A stretch of 64,000 nucleotides of DNA from assembly GCF_000187895.1 (NCBI RefSeq), contig NZ_DS990130.1:248001-312000 (forward strand). The letters are read 5' to 3'. Below, piece by piece: positions 51,362 through 60,898 of this stretch; within the stretch, counting starts at the first letter, position 1; the number at the start of each line of letters is the position of its first letter. A model generated the notes under the pieces. The model did no database searches. It was not told where the DNA came from and worked only from the letters and a program-made list of their open reading frames with translations. Both the position numbers and the translations under genes were made by a program. Source of the stretch: Phocaeicola plebeius DSM 17135. GTDB taxonomy: Bacteria; Bacteroidota; Bacteroidia; Bacteroidales; Bacteroidaceae.

Positions 51362-53410
51362 ATGAGAAAACAATTGATAGGTAGTTTGTTTGCATTTGCA
51401 ATGGCAGGACAGCTCTGGGGGCAGGGGTTGTATGAAAAGTATGAACGTATGCTGACGCTTCCCGAAGGCTATGTATGCTATCGTGTGGATGGAAAAATTA
51501 AAGTAGATGGAAAACTGAATGAGGCAGACTGGCAAAAGGCGCAGTCCACTTCTTCTTTTGTAGATATAAGTGGGGAAGGATTTGCCAAACCTTGTTATGA
51601 TACTTCTGCCAAAATGTTGTGGGATGATAATTATCTCTATGTAGGAGCCGTGTTGCAGGAGGATGACATCAAGGCGAAACTCAGTCAGCGGGATACGATT
51701 ATTTATTATGATAATGACTTTGAAGTTTTCCTGGATCCGGATGGAGACGGGCAGAATTACTTTGAAATAGAAACCAATGCGAAGGGAGTTATTTTTGACT
51801 TGATGCTGGACAAACCTTACCGTTCGGGGGGTAATTTTATGATTCAGTGGGATTGTCCGGGACTTCAGCTGGCTATTCATCGTGAAGGAACCTTGAACAA
51901 GTCGAAAGATAAGGACAAACAGTGGAGTGTGGAGATGGCTATTCCTCATAAAGCGTTGACAGTGAATTTCTCTAACCCGGCTCAGGTTGGAAACTGCTGG
52001 CGTATCAACTTCTCACGTGTACAGTGGTTGAAGCCTGGACAGCGTGAAGAAAACTGGGTATGGATGCCTACCGGACGCATCGATATGCATATGCCCGACA
52101 GATGGGGGTTCTTGTATCTGTCGGATAAGGTGGTAGGAAAGGGTACTGATTCCTTCAAGTATCCTTACAATATGGCTGCCTATAAGTTGCTTTGGGCTAT
52201 GTTCTATGCACAATTGGATAATTATGCCAAGGAGAAAAATTACATTCGTTCCAAAGAGAATTTCTTCCTGACCGAGGCGGAATTGAAGGACTTGCCCGCT
52301 GGTGCTGAAATCTTGGTAGAGGCTACACAGCGTACATTCTGTATGTCAGTAAGCGTGCCTGAAGAGAAAGTGCGTTATGTGGTAGACCATAACGGTAGGT
52401 TTACTCGTGAAGCCATTACTCCCCGTCAGGTAAAGAACTGGGTATGGATGCGCATTAATAAGGAAAAGGGAGATACGTACTATAAGAAATACTTTGCTCT
52501 GATGAAAGAATGCGGCATCAGTGGAGTAATGTTTGAAGGCTATGATGAGGCTACTTACCGGATGTGTAAGGAAGCGGGTCTGGAGGCACATTATTGGAAG
52601 TGGACCATGAACCGCAGAGAAGTGCGTGAGACACATCCCGACTGGTTTGCCGTGAACCGTAAAGGGGAGTCATGCTATGACAAACCTGCTTATGTAGATT
52701 ATTACCGCTTCTTGTGTCCGAACCATGAAGGTGTGGCTGAATATTTGGCTGCAGATTACCTGAAAGAAGCGAATCTGCCTTATGTGGATGGAGTGCATTT
52801 GGATTATGTGCGTTTCCCAGATGTCGTGTTACCGGTAAGCTTATGGAAGAATTACGGAATTGAGCAGACTTCTGAATTGCCGGAATATGATTATTGTTAT
52901 TGTGAGGTATGCCGGAAGATGTTTAAGGAGCAGACCGGAAAAGACCCGCTGGAATTGAAGTATCCAATGGAAGACCAGTCATGGATAAATTTCCGTCTGG
53001 ATGCCATTACACGTGTGGTCAATAAGATTACGCAGACCATCAAGGCAGATGGCAAATGTATCTCTGCTGCGGTATTCCCGGGACCTTCTATGGCTCGCAA
53101 AATGGTGCGTCAGGATTGGGGACAGTGGTCGCTCGATGCATACTTCCCGATGATTTACAATGGCTTTTATTATGAAGGGCCGGAGTGGATTGGACGTTCG
53201 GTGAAGGAAAGTGTACAGACAATCAATGGCCGGGCTAAAATTTATGCCGGATTGATGTTCCCTGATATTAAGAATACCTTTGAGCAGGCATTGGATGAGG
53301 CTTTCAACAATGGAGCTTCAGGGGTTTCCTTCTTTGACGGGCCGGACGAAGAGTATCTGCATAAGTTTAAGGCTTATTTGGATAAAAGAGGTTTTGATGT
53401 TGCAAAATAA
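51362..53410 (+). CDS. CBM9-like plus glycosidase-like (GHL10/COG1649-type) secreted protein
   Basis: A 682-residue secreted protein with signal peptide QLIGSLFAFAMAGQLWG. Residues about 35-255 form a CBM9-type binding domain (GKIKVDGKLNEADWQKAQ, DNDFEVFLDPDGDGQNYFE). Residues about 350-670 form a TIM-barrel glycosidase-like domain with MFEGYDEATYRMCKEAGLEA, YVDGVHLDYVRFPD, and YFPMIYNGFYYEG. Barrel-like proteins of this type are known from COG1649 and the GHL10 family; several activities are possible. The acids Asp in HLDYVRFPD and Glu in MFEGYD are candidate catalytic residues. It is second in the GH29/PNGase operon. Confidence 0.75.
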   Translation: MRKQLIGSLFAFAMAGQLWGQGLYEKYERMLTLPEGYVCYRVDGKIKVDGKLNEADWQKAQSTSSFVDISGEGFAKPCYDTSAKMLWDDNYLYVGAVLQEDDIKAKLSQRDTIIYYDNDFEVFLDPDGDGQNYFEIETNAKGVIFDLMLDKPYRSGGNFMIQWDCPGLQLAIHREGTLNKSKDKDKQWSVEMAIPHKALTVNFSNPAQVGNCWRINFSRVQWLKPGQREENWVWMPTGRIDMHMPDRWGFLYLSDKVVGKGTDSFKYPYNMAAYKLLWAMFYAQLDNYAKEKNYIRSKENFFLTEAELKDLPAGAEILVEATQRTFCMSVSVPEEKVRYVVDHNGRFTREAITPRQVKNWVWMRINKEKGDTYYKKYFALMKECGISGVMFEGYDEATYRMCKEAGLEAHYWKWTMNRREVRETHPDWFAVNRKGESCYDKPAYVDYYRFLCPNHEGVAEYLAADYLKEANLPYVDGVHLDYVRFPDVVLPVSLWKNYGIEQTSELPEYDYCYCEVCRKMFKEQTGKDPLELKYPMEDQSWINFRLDAITRVVNKITQTIKADGKCISAAVFPGPSMARKMVRQDWGQWSLDAYFPMIYNGFYYEGPEWIGRSVKESVQTINGRAKIYAGLMFPDIKNTFEQALDEAFNNGASGVSFFDGPDEEYLHKFKAYLDKRGFDVAK

Positions 53411-53422
53411 TAAAATGAGTAT

Positions 53423-54661
53423 ATGAAGATAGTTAGTATGTTTGTTTCCTTATTCGTGGCGTTGAACGTATGTGCGGCAGGACATAAGGAACTTCCTGCA
53501 AAAGGAGATTTGAATTTGACGGTATTTGACAAGGAGAATATTCATTTTGTACCAGATACCTATGCAGGGTATTCTACAGCGGGTGCGGATGGAGTTATTC
53601 ACCTGGTGAACGGTCGTATTATTTTGAAGAAGATTCAGATTCCCGATTACCAGCGGGATGTGACAGTCAGCTTGAAGCTGACCGTAGCCTCTAATGGTGA
53701 CCGTTGGGATAAGTCCGGTTCTTGTTTTGTGCTTCCCAAGAATTCGGCTGTGAATTTGCTGAGTATTGCACAGGGAAAGAGAAAATTTCCGGAAATAGAC
53801 AGTTTGAAACTGGAAAATATGATTGGAATTGTACCGGGAAAGGACTATTTGCCTACAATAGAGCTGATGCGTTTCATGACACCTTTCGGGGTAGGGCATT
53901 TCAGTGAAGATGATGATTCTTTGTCCAGCAAGCGTCGTCCGGTTTATATTCCTAAGTGGGAGAAATGTGTACAATGGGAGCAGGACATTACCGATTTATA
54001 TTCGGCCCTTAAAGGTGAAGTGTATGTCGGTATCTTTATTGACACATGGACAAAAGAAGGTTATGTAGCTAGCATGGAACTGAAAATCAAGGAGACTCCG
54101 GTTACATGTGAAAAGCTTGTCCGTCGTCATGTGGAACCTCTGATGAATACGGTATATTATATCGGTCAGTCTTATCCGGACATTTTTGCCCGTAAATCTG
54201 TTTCTACTGATTTTCTGCTTCCGAAGAACGCGAAGAATGTGCGTTTGAAATATATTGTAACCGGTCATGGAGGCCATTCCGGTGGTGATGAATTTGTGCA
54301 GAAGCGCAATATTCTTTCCGTGGATGGAAAAGAGGTTTATAGCTTTGTTCCTTGGAGAGATGACTGTGCTTCTTTCCGTCGTTTCAATCCGGCTACTGGT
54401 GTCTGGCTTATCAAACGTCTGGCGGCCTATATTAGTGAAGATGGTTATAAGACCAAGGAGGTAGAGGAACCATTGGCATCTTCTGATTTATCGCGTTCTA
54501 ACTGGTGTCCCGGGTCGGATGTATTGCCGGAGGTAATTGAGCTTCCAGGCTTGCAAGCAGGAAAGCACACATTTACTGTCAGCATACCTGAAGCCCAGCC
54601 TGTAAATAAGGATGAATTGAATCATTGGCTGGTGTCTGCTTATCTGGTATGGGAAGAATGA
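53423..54661 (+). CDS. PNGase F-like glycoasparagine amidase, secreted
   Basis: A 412-residue protein with signal peptide [17 protein letters not shown]. It aligns with both domains of Elizabethkingia PNGase F, which cuts N-glycans from Asn. The [11 protein letters not shown] block matches RFITPYWVGT, and SRSNWCPG matches RAGWCPG. Of the three acids known from PNGase F, Asp60 is kept as Asp96 (DRWDKS) and Glu206 as Glu290 (SGGDEFV). Glu118, in the ETW motif, is replaced by Asp207 (IDTWTKEG). Activity may thus be preserved or shifted. As last gene of the GH29 operon it probably works on host or plant glycoproteins at the cell exterior. Confidence 0.85.
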   Translation: MKIVSMFVSLFVALNVCAAGHKELPAKGDLNLTVFDKENIHFVPDTYAGYSTAGADGVIHLVNGRIILKKIQIPDYQRDVTVSLKLTVASNGDRWDKSGSCFVLPKNSAVNLLSIAQGKRKFPEIDSLKLENMIGIVPGKDYLPTIELMRFMTPFGVGHFSEDDDSLSSKRRPVYIPKWEKCVQWEQDITDLYSALKGEVYVGIFIDTWTKEGYVASMELKIKETPVTCEKLVRRHVEPLMNTVYYIGQSYPDIFARKSVSTDFLLPKNAKNVRLKYIVTGHGGHSGGDEFVQKRNILSVDGKEVYSFVPWRDDCASFRRFNPATGVWLIKRLAAYISEDGYKTKEVEEPLASSDLSRSNWCPGSDVLPEVIELPGLQAGKHTFTVSIPEAQPVNKDELNHWLVSAYLVWEE

Positions 54662-54690
54662 GACTATGTTTGAATCATAGATGATTTCAT

Positions 54691-54735
54691 AAAAAAGTTC
54701 GCCAGATTCTTTTACGGAGTCTGGCGAACTTTTTT
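54691..54735. terminator. Bidirectional terminator after the PNGase-like gene
   Basis: Perfect 16-bp arms aaaaaagttcgccaga and tctggcgaactttttt; A and T runs at both ends serve this gene and the convergent S41 protease gene. Confidence 0.93.
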
Positions 54736-54744
54736 ATTGAACCA

Positions 54745-56247
54745 TTATTTGGAGTGTGAAGCAACGAATGATGGAATCAGCTGGATACGTTTTCCAAAAA
54801 GTGGTGTTTTTACAGGCGGAAGTGCCTTGAAGTGTGGGGAAACCGCACTACGGCTGCGTACGCCGTCAGTTTCGTATGAACGTCCGGCTTCCGTGAGTGC
54901 CTGTTTCAAAAGAGGCTCATTGACATCTCCTATTTGATAAGCCTGTATCGGGTCATCCTCAATTTGGATATCCGGAATGAGCCCATCAGGCATACAGGGA
55001 GTTTTTCCATCGGCATTCTGGTAAATGCTGACCATTACATAGATTCCCCAGTTCTTCAGCTCTTGCGGACATTTTTCATACATATCTTCTGCGCTGAGCA
55101 TCCATCCGGTGCAGTACTTGCCGTGTGTCTGTGTACCGATGAGTCGTACGTTTGTATAAGGCATTAATCCACCAAGCAGTGCTTCGGAGGCCGATGCTGA
55201 TCCGGAACCGATTAATCCATAGATTTTCTTTAATCCGATGTTGGCATCTTTGGTGCTTGCATTGACTTCCACTTCCGGATAATTGAATTCTGTGGTGAAA
55301 CGGGTTTCCAGATTTTCTCCTTGTTTCTGGTAGATTTCGCTCAAATAGCTGTTGTAGATTTCTTTTTCGAATACTTTCTTGCTGCTGACAGCTTCTTGCG
55401 GAGCAAACATGGAGGCTAACACATTTTCAGTAATAACATAACCTCCTCCGTTGTACCGGAGGTCTAAAACCAGTTCCTCTATACCTTCGGCTTTAAACTT
55501 TTTTCCGATTTCAATTAGTGGATTGATGGATTTCAGGTCAAAGCCGGTATAGGCCAGATAGCCCACTTTCTTTCCGTTGAATTCATATACGGAGTCACAG
55601 ATGATGGGATTCTCGTACATGTTGACGGCTGTTAGCTCTATTGACTTGTTTTGGCTGACGATGGTATTTTCTTTCAGTTCTCCGAGGGAAACCTTTAAGG
55701 TAGGTTTGTAGTATAAATCCGTATAGTTGTCGGGGGTAATTTTTTCATCGTTTATAGAAAGGATAATGTTTCCTCGTTTAAATCCTGCTTTTGCGGCAGG
55801 AGTCCCTTCATGAACGAAGTTTACTACTGCTACATATTGATTCGTTTCTTTTTCTACCAAGTAAAAGGTCAGATTCCATCCAAATGTAGTAGAAACACCT
55901 TCCACACTGCTGTTGAAGGAAGCCATGTCATCGGTGAGCATGGACCATTTGTCAATGTATTTATCCCCTTGGTGGTACCTTATCCGGTCAACGGTGCCGA
56001 TTGGGTCATTGTTGGTCTCGATGTTCCAGTTGTCCAGGTCACTACTGATTTCCTTATTCCAGTAATAGTAGGTACTCATAGCCTCCTTGCCGAACATGTT
56101 GGCATAATAGAGTTCTGTGGGGTTCTTCAATGTGGGATTCTGATCACCTTCTCCGTTTGTCGGTTTTGGATTTTCTTCCGAACATCCGGTTAGTACGGCT
56201 CCTCCCAATAAAGTGGAAAGCAGTAGCCATGATAGTTTTTTGTTCAT
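54745..56247 (-). CDS. S41 family peptidase, PDZ-containing lipoprotein
   Basis: A 500-residue lipoprotein; the lipobox LTGC places the anchor at Cys22, followed by SEENPKPTNGEGD, an acidic linker that fits surface export. A PDZ domain lies at about residues 130-190 (GTPAAKAGFKRGNIILSIND). The S41 peptidase domain follows, with ELVLDLRYNGGGYVITENVL and the catalytic-Ser region LIGSGSASASEALLGG. C-terminal-processing-type peptidases cut exposed peptides at C-termini. The substrate is unknown. It has its own minus-strand -7 box (TATTTTTG, 56286-56293). Confidence 0.9.
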   Translation of the reverse strand: MNKKLSWLLLSTLLGGAVLTGCSEENPKPTNGEGDQNPTLKNPTELYYANMFGKEAMSTYYYWNKEISSDLDNWNIETNNDPIGTVDRIRYHQGDKYIDKWSMLTDDMASFNSSVEGVSTTFGWNLTFYLVEKETNQYVAVVNFVHEGTPAAKAGFKRGNIILSINDEKITPDNYTDLYYKPTLKVSLGELKENTIVSQNKSIELTAVNMYENPIICDSVYEFNGKKVGYLAYTGFDLKSINPLIEIGKKFKAEGIEELVLDLRYNGGGYVITENVLASMFAPQEAVSSKKVFEKEIYNSYLSEIYQKQGENLETRFTTEFNYPEVEVNASTKDANIGLKKIYGLIGSGSASASEALLGGLMPYTNVRLIGTQTHGKYCTGWMLSAEDMYEKCPQELKNWGIYVMVSIYQNADGKTPCMPDGLIPDIQIEDDPIQAYQIGDVNEPLLKQALTEAGRSYETDGVRSRSAVSPHFKALPPVKTPLFGKRIQLIPSFVASHSK

Positions 56248-56353
56248 AGTTTAATTTTTGAGAATTAGTACAAGGTTTTACTTGACAAAAATAACAAAAA
56301 CTATCTGTTTTCTTTCTAATAAGAAGGGGAAAGTAAAGTTTTTTTAAGGTTAA

Positions 56354-56396
56354 CTTCTGGCTTCTCTTCTTTTTTGTGCAAAGGAGAAGCCAGAAG
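56354..56396. other. Perfect hairpin downstream of the OmpP1 gene
   Basis: 13-bp arms cttctggcttctc and gagaagccagaag around a 17-base loop, just after the OmpP1 stop. No clean T run follows on the minus strand, so terminator function is likely but not certain. Confidence 0.55.
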
Positions 56397-56406
56397 AGGG
56401 GGGTAA

Positions 56407-57735
56407 TTAGAATTTATAGTTCAGACTTAATCCGAATACTTTGTTCGTGCGGTTGTAAATGTCGGTTCCTTTCAGACCTGTACCATTGTAGTTATCTGTT
56501 TCTTTGGTGTATTTGTTGTAATGTGTCCAGAAATAGGCTACATCAATACTCCATGCCTGTGTAAGGTTGACTCTGGCACCAAATCCCAATGAATAAGAGT
56601 CGCATGAGAAACTGGTGTCGGTTTGGAAATCATCGCTCAAACCATAGTTCGTCTTTTGGAAACCACCACTGACGGTCAGTCGTTTGGTAATGTCCCATTC
56701 CATACCGGCAAGGTATTCGTGAGTACCGTGCTTGAGGGTTTTCTGTCGGTCGTTCAGCATACCTGCATGTTTGTCATCGTAGAAATGATATTCTACAGAA
56801 GCACGAAGATTAGGCAAAATTTCGTATCCGGCAGCTACGCTCAGGTAAGCGGGAATATCGCTGGGAGTTTGTTCTCCGTCTGCATAAGGTTTTATGACTG
56901 CTTCTGGAGTACCTGTAGGCACTTCCAGCGTGTGAGTCTGGTTCTCAATGTTCAGGTTTGTCTTGAATTCATATTTGGCAGCCAAGTTCCAGCGTCCTAG
57001 TTTGGCATCTACACCAATGATGGGAGTCAGTCCCCATCCGCTTTGGTCACAGTCCAGTTCTAGGTTTGCTAACTGAGCTCCGCCTAAATTCTCTTTCATG
57101 TAGGCTTTCAGGTAACCTTCATAACCACTTTTTACGTAGTTCATTCGGCCGCCGGCAAACACACTCAGCCAGTCATTGATTTTGTAGCTCAATCCCAACT
57201 GTACTCCGTAAATGTATTGTTTTCCATCCATAGAAGTATTAATGTCATACATCTGGGGAGTTACTTGTCCGCCAGTTTGTTGGTGAATCATTCCCATAGC
57301 TAATGCATCGAACATTGGAAGACCGTTGCTGAATGAGGCTTTTCCTCCACCACCGGTAATGGCAAAGCTGGCAGAGATTACCCAATTGTCCTTTTTATAT
57401 AGTCCTTGAAAGCTTGGAATGAAAGGGGCAGAGGCCGTTCCTTTGTACAGTCGGCTGCCGTTGGTTCCGTCAGCTTGCTGAAAGAGTGGGAAAGTAGCGT
57501 CAATTTCACGGGTCTGGTAGGCACTTTGTCCGGTCAGTGACAGGTAGAATCCCTCGTGCGAAAGGAAAGAAAGTCCTGCGGGGTTACTGTACACGCCATC
57601 TATATCAATAGAAGCTCCTCGCGCTATCATTCGGAGGAATGCGGCATTTTGATTGGTGTTGGTCAGATAATCTCCCGCGAAAGTCGGGAAAGAGATACAC
57701 AGTGTCGCTGCACTGATGAATAGAAGTTTTTTCAT
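56407..57735 (-). CDS. OmpP1/FadL/TodX family outer membrane protein
   Basis: A 442-residue beta-barrel protein with a signal peptide (MKKLLFISAATLCISFPTFA). The N-terminal hatch typical of FadL-like proteins is visible (NTNQNAAFLRMIARGASIDI, YSNPAGLSFLSH), and the C-terminus ends in an aromatic-rich strand with terminal Phe (FGLSLNYKF), the barrel-assembly signal. FadL proteins carry hydrophobic compounds across the outer membrane. A minus-strand -7 box (TATTTTTG, 57768-57775) with GTTG 20 bases upstream lies before the start. Confidence 0.92.
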   Translation of the reverse strand: MKKLLFISAATLCISFPTFAGDYLTNTNQNAAFLRMIARGASIDIDGVYSNPAGLSFLSHEGFYLSLTGQSAYQTREIDATFPLFQQADGTNGSRLYKGTASAPFIPSFQGLYKKDNWVISASFAITGGGGKASFSNGLPMFDALAMGMIHQQTGGQVTPQMYDINTSMDGKQYIYGVQLGLSYKINDWLSVFAGGRMNYVKSGYEGYLKAYMKENLGGAQLANLELDCDQSGWGLTPIIGVDAKLGRWNLAAKYEFKTNLNIENQTHTLEVPTGTPEAVIKPYADGEQTPSDIPAYLSVAAGYEILPNLRASVEYHFYDDKHAGMLNDRQKTLKHGTHEYLAGMEWDITKRLTVSGGFQKTNYGLSDDFQTDTSFSCDSYSLGFGARVNLTQAWSIDVAYFWTHYNKYTKETDNYNGTGLKGTDIYNRTNKVFGLSLNYKF

Positions 57736-57899
57736 TCGTTTCTAGGTTGTTTGTTAAAAATCGGCTGCAAAAATAGTGTTAAATTGCACACAAACCAACG
57801 AAATGAGTAAAAATTATTCTATTTGAAATTGTTTTATTTGAAACTAAGTGGTAGGGAAGGTATTTAAGTGCTTTTTGTGTAGTTCTGGTTTTAAAAGTG

Positions 57900-57907
57900 T
57901 ATCTTTG
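57900..57907 (+). promoter_or_regulatory. -7 box upstream of the first MATE transporter gene
   Basis: TATCTTTG is a perfect -7 match; TTTG/TTGT lies 21-22 bases upstream. It ends 41 bases before the ATG. Confidence 0.6.
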
Positions 57908-57948
57908 CAAAAGTATGCAATTCCCAATCATTTTTATTATTTTGAAAT

Positions 57949-59271
57949 ATGTACACCAATAAGGAAATTTGGCGTGTTACTTATCCTATTTTTCTGGGCT
58001 TATTGGCGCAAAATGTGATAAATGTGACCGATACGGCCTTCTTAGGACGTGTGGGTGAAGTCGCTTTGGGGGCAGCTGCCATGGGCGGATTGCTCTACAT
58101 TTGTGTTTATACTATTGCTTTTGGTTTTAGTGTCGGTTCGCAGATTCTGATAGCCCGTCGCAATGGAGAAGGAAACTATCGGGCGGTGGGCCCTATCATG
58201 TGGCAGGGAACGGCTTTCAGTTTCGGGATGGCGGTTTGTCTGCTGATACTGATGTATTTTTCTGCCGCTCCGTTGATTCGGTTACTGATTACTTCTGATT
58301 CTATTTACGGGGCTACGTATGAATTTTTTACCTGGCGTATCTGGGGGTTCCTTTTTGCTTTTGTAAACGTGATGTTTCGTGGACTTTATATCGGCATTAC
58401 GCGTACCAAAGTGCTGACCATGAATGCGGTGGTGATGGCTTTGGTGAATGTGGTACTTGATTACGCTTTGGTATTCGGAGAGTTAGGTTTACCGGAAATG
58501 GGGGTGCGTGGTGCCGCCTTGGCGTCTGTCATAGCCGAAGCTTCTTCGTTGCTCTTCTTTTTGCTTTATACCTATTATAAAGTAGACCTGAAAAAATATG
58601 GACTGAATCGTTTTGGACAGTTTGATTTAAGTATGGTGCTGCGTATCCTTCGCATATCTTGTTTTACGATGGTACAGTATTTTCTGGCCATGGCCATCTG
58701 GTTTGTCTTCTTTATGGCCCTTGAACGACTCGGACAGCGGCAGCTGGCGGTGGCTAATATCGTGCGAAGTGTATATGTAGTACTGCTGATTCCCGTGCAG
58801 GCACTTTCCACTACAGCCAATACGCTGGTGAGCAATCTGATAGGTGCCGGTGGTTCATCTGGGGTAGTCACCTTATTGCATAAAATATCCCGGATGTCGT
58901 TCTTGATTATGGTAGTGTGCGTAGGCTTGTGCGTGGCGTTTCCCGGAAGTATCTTGTCGGTCTATACAAATGAAGAAGCCTTGCTGGTAGAATCTGTGTC
59001 GGCATTGTACGTGGTATGTGGGGCCATGTTGATTGCTTCACTGGCCAATGTGTACTTCAATGGCATATCTGGAACAGGCAATACACAGGCGGCGCTGGTA
59101 TTGGAAATTTTTGTACAAGTTTTTTATGCACTTTATATCATTGTAGTGGGCATGGTCATCCAGGCTCCAGTGGACGTATGTTTCACTACGGAAGTAATTT
59201 ATTACGTATTGATGTTAGGTTCCAGTCTCATTTATCTGAAAAAAGCAAAATGGCAGAACAAAAAGATTTGA
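57949..59271 (+). CDS. MATE family efflux transporter
   Basis: A 440-residue inner-membrane protein with 12 predicted helices and two MatE repeats. The N-terminal repeat starts IWRVTYPIFLGLLAQNVINV and TAFLGRVGEVALGAAAMGG; the second includes QYFLAMAIWFVFFMALERLG and VQALSTTANTLVSNLIGAGG. It uses a Na+ or H+ gradient to expel cationic or hydrophobic compounds. It is probably monocistronic: a new promoter for ffh begins at its end. Confidence 0.92.
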   Translation: MYTNKEIWRVTYPIFLGLLAQNVINVTDTAFLGRVGEVALGAAAMGGLLYICVYTIAFGFSVGSQILIARRNGEGNYRAVGPIMWQGTAFSFGMAVCLLILMYFSAAPLIRLLITSDSIYGATYEFFTWRIWGFLFAFVNVMFRGLYIGITRTKVLTMNAVVMALVNVVLDYALVFGELGLPEMGVRGAALASVIAEASSLLFFLLYTYYKVDLKKYGLNRFGQFDLSMVLRILRISCFTMVQYFLAMAIWFVFFMALERLGQRQLAVANIVRSVYVVLLIPVQALSTTANTLVSNLIGAGGSSGVVTLLHKISRMSFLIMVVCVGLCVAFPGSILSVYTNEEALLVESVSALYVVCGAMLIASLANVYFNGISGTGNTQAALVLEIFVQVFYALYIIVVGMVIQAPVDVCFTTEVIYYVLMLGSSLIYLKKAKWQNKKI

Positions 59272-59288
59272 GCATACTGATTTTTTTG

Positions 59289-59296
59289 TAATTTTG
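59289..59296 (+). promoter_or_regulatory. ffh promoter -7 box
   Basis: TAATTTTG fits TAnnTTTG; TTTG lies 18 bases upstream, inside the last codons of the MATE gene. It ends 41 bases before the ffh ATG. Confidence 0.6.
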
Positions 59297-59337
59297 CACG
59301 TTGGAAATTTTTGATAATAAATAAAAAAGCAACATAT

Positions 59338-60669
59338 ATGTTCGATAATTTAAGTGAAAGACTAGAACGGTCGTTTAAGATATTGAAAGGTGAAGGTAAA
59401 ATCACCGAAATCAATGTGGCCGAAACCTTGAAGGATGTACGTCGTGCATTGCTGGATGCGGACGTGAATTATAAAGTAGCCAAGAACTTTACAGATACGG
59501 TAAAGGAAAAGGCATTGGGACAGAATGTATTGACAGCTGTCAAGCCCAGTCAGTTGATGGTGAAGATTGTACACGATGAGCTGACTACCTTGATGGGTGG
59601 GGATACTGCCGAAATTGAATTGAAAGGTCGTCCGGCTGTTATCTTGATGTCAGGTTTGCAGGGTTCAGGTAAGACTACCTTCTCTGGTAAGCTGGCCCGT
59701 ATGATGAAGTCAAAGAAGAACCGTAAACCTTTGCTGGTAGCGTGTGACGTATATCGTCCGGCTGCAATTGAGCAGTTGAAAGTGCTCGGCCAGCAGATAG
59801 AAGTTCCTGTATATAGTGAACTGGACAGCAAAGATCCTGTACAGATTGCCTTGAATGCCATTCAGGAAGCAAAAGCAAAAGGGTATGACTTGGTAATTGT
59901 TGATACTGCCGGACGTCTGGCTATTGATGAACAGATGATGAACGAGATTGAAGCTATCAAGAAAGCTATCAATCCGGATGCTACGCTGTTCGTGGTAGAT
60001 GCCATGACCGGACAGGATGCGGTAAATACAGCTCGTGAGTTTAATGAACGCTTGGATTTCACCGGTGTAGTATTGACTAAGTTGGATGGTGATACCCGTG
60101 GTGGTGCGGCCCTGTCTATCCGTACGGTAGTCAACAAGCCGATTATGTTCGTGGGTACCGGGGAGAAACTGGATGCCGTAGATCAGTTCCACCCGGCTCG
60201 TATGGCCGACCGTATCTTGGGTATGGGTGATATCGTGTCACTGGTAGAACGTGCGCAGGAACAGTACGATGAGGAAGAAGCGAAACGTTTGCAGAAGAAG
60301 ATTCAGAAAAACCAGTTCGACTTCAATGACTTCCTGACTCAGATTCACCAGATTAAGAAGATGGGTAACCTGAAGGAATTGGCTTCCATGATTCCGGGTG
60401 TAGGAAAAGCCATTAAGGACATTGATATCGACGACAATGCGTTCAAGAGCATTGAAGCCATTATTTATTCTATGACTCCAGAAGAACGTACTCATCCGGA
60501 AATTCTGAACGGAACACGCCGTACACGTATCGCAAAGGGTAGTGGAACAAGTATTCAGGAAGTAAACCGTCTTCTGAAGCAGTTCGACCAGACTCGTAAG
60601 ATGATGAAGATGGTAACTGGCAGCAAGATGGCTGGTATGATGCAGAAGATGAAAAAGAATAACTACTAA
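59338..60669 (+). CDS. ffh: Signal recognition particle protein
   Basis: A 443-residue SRP54 GTPase that binds signal sequences of nascent membrane proteins together with 4.5S RNA. The N domain runs from MFDNLSERLERSFKILKG. The G domain has P-loop GLQGSGKTTFSGKLARMM, DTAGRLAIDEQMM and TKLDGDTRGGAALSI. The C-terminal Met-rich M domain ends MAGMMQKMKKNNY. The start at 59338 is the standard N-terminus; the longer frame uses a TTG upstream. The length and domains are normal. Confidence 0.98.
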   Translation: MFDNLSERLERSFKILKGEGKITEINVAETLKDVRRALLDADVNYKVAKNFTDTVKEKALGQNVLTAVKPSQLMVKIVHDELTTLMGGDTAEIELKGRPAVILMSGLQGSGKTTFSGKLARMMKSKKNRKPLLVACDVYRPAAIEQLKVLGQQIEVPVYSELDSKDPVQIALNAIQEAKAKGYDLVIVDTAGRLAIDEQMMNEIEAIKKAINPDATLFVVDAMTGQDAVNTAREFNERLDFTGVVLTKLDGDTRGGAALSIRTVVNKPIMFVGTGEKLDAVDQFHPARMADRILGMGDIVSLVERAQEQYDEEEAKRLQKKIQKNQFDFNDFLTQIHQIKKMGNLKELASMIPGVGKAIKDIDIDDNAFKSIEAIIYSMTPEERTHPEILNGTRRTRIAKGSGTSIQEVNRLLKQFDQTRKMMKMVTGSKMAGMMQKMKKNNY

Positions 60670-60898
60670 GGGTTTATTATGAAAGAGAGGCTGTCTTCAT
60701 TCTGTGAGGTGGCTCCAAAGTGGATATGTTAAATATTATACCATAGTAGAAGGAGGGTAGTGTAAAGATAACTGTGTCACGCATTATTTTCCATTAAAAA
60801 ACTCATTGTCTGGGGAACGTCCAATGTGTCGGGGCGAGACTACCCGTCCCGACGCGCATAAAATTACAATAATTTAAATCGTTCTCTAAACTTTATGG
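60670..60898. other. Gene-free stretch between ffh and the transposase remnants
   Basis: No credible ORF. It contains a hairpin at 60825-60857 (arms gtcggggcg and cgtcccgac, 9 bp with one G-U) and a segment near 60757-60780 (gtagtgtaaagataactgtg) that could be an insertion-sequence end, though the partner end was not found. Confidence 0.4.
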
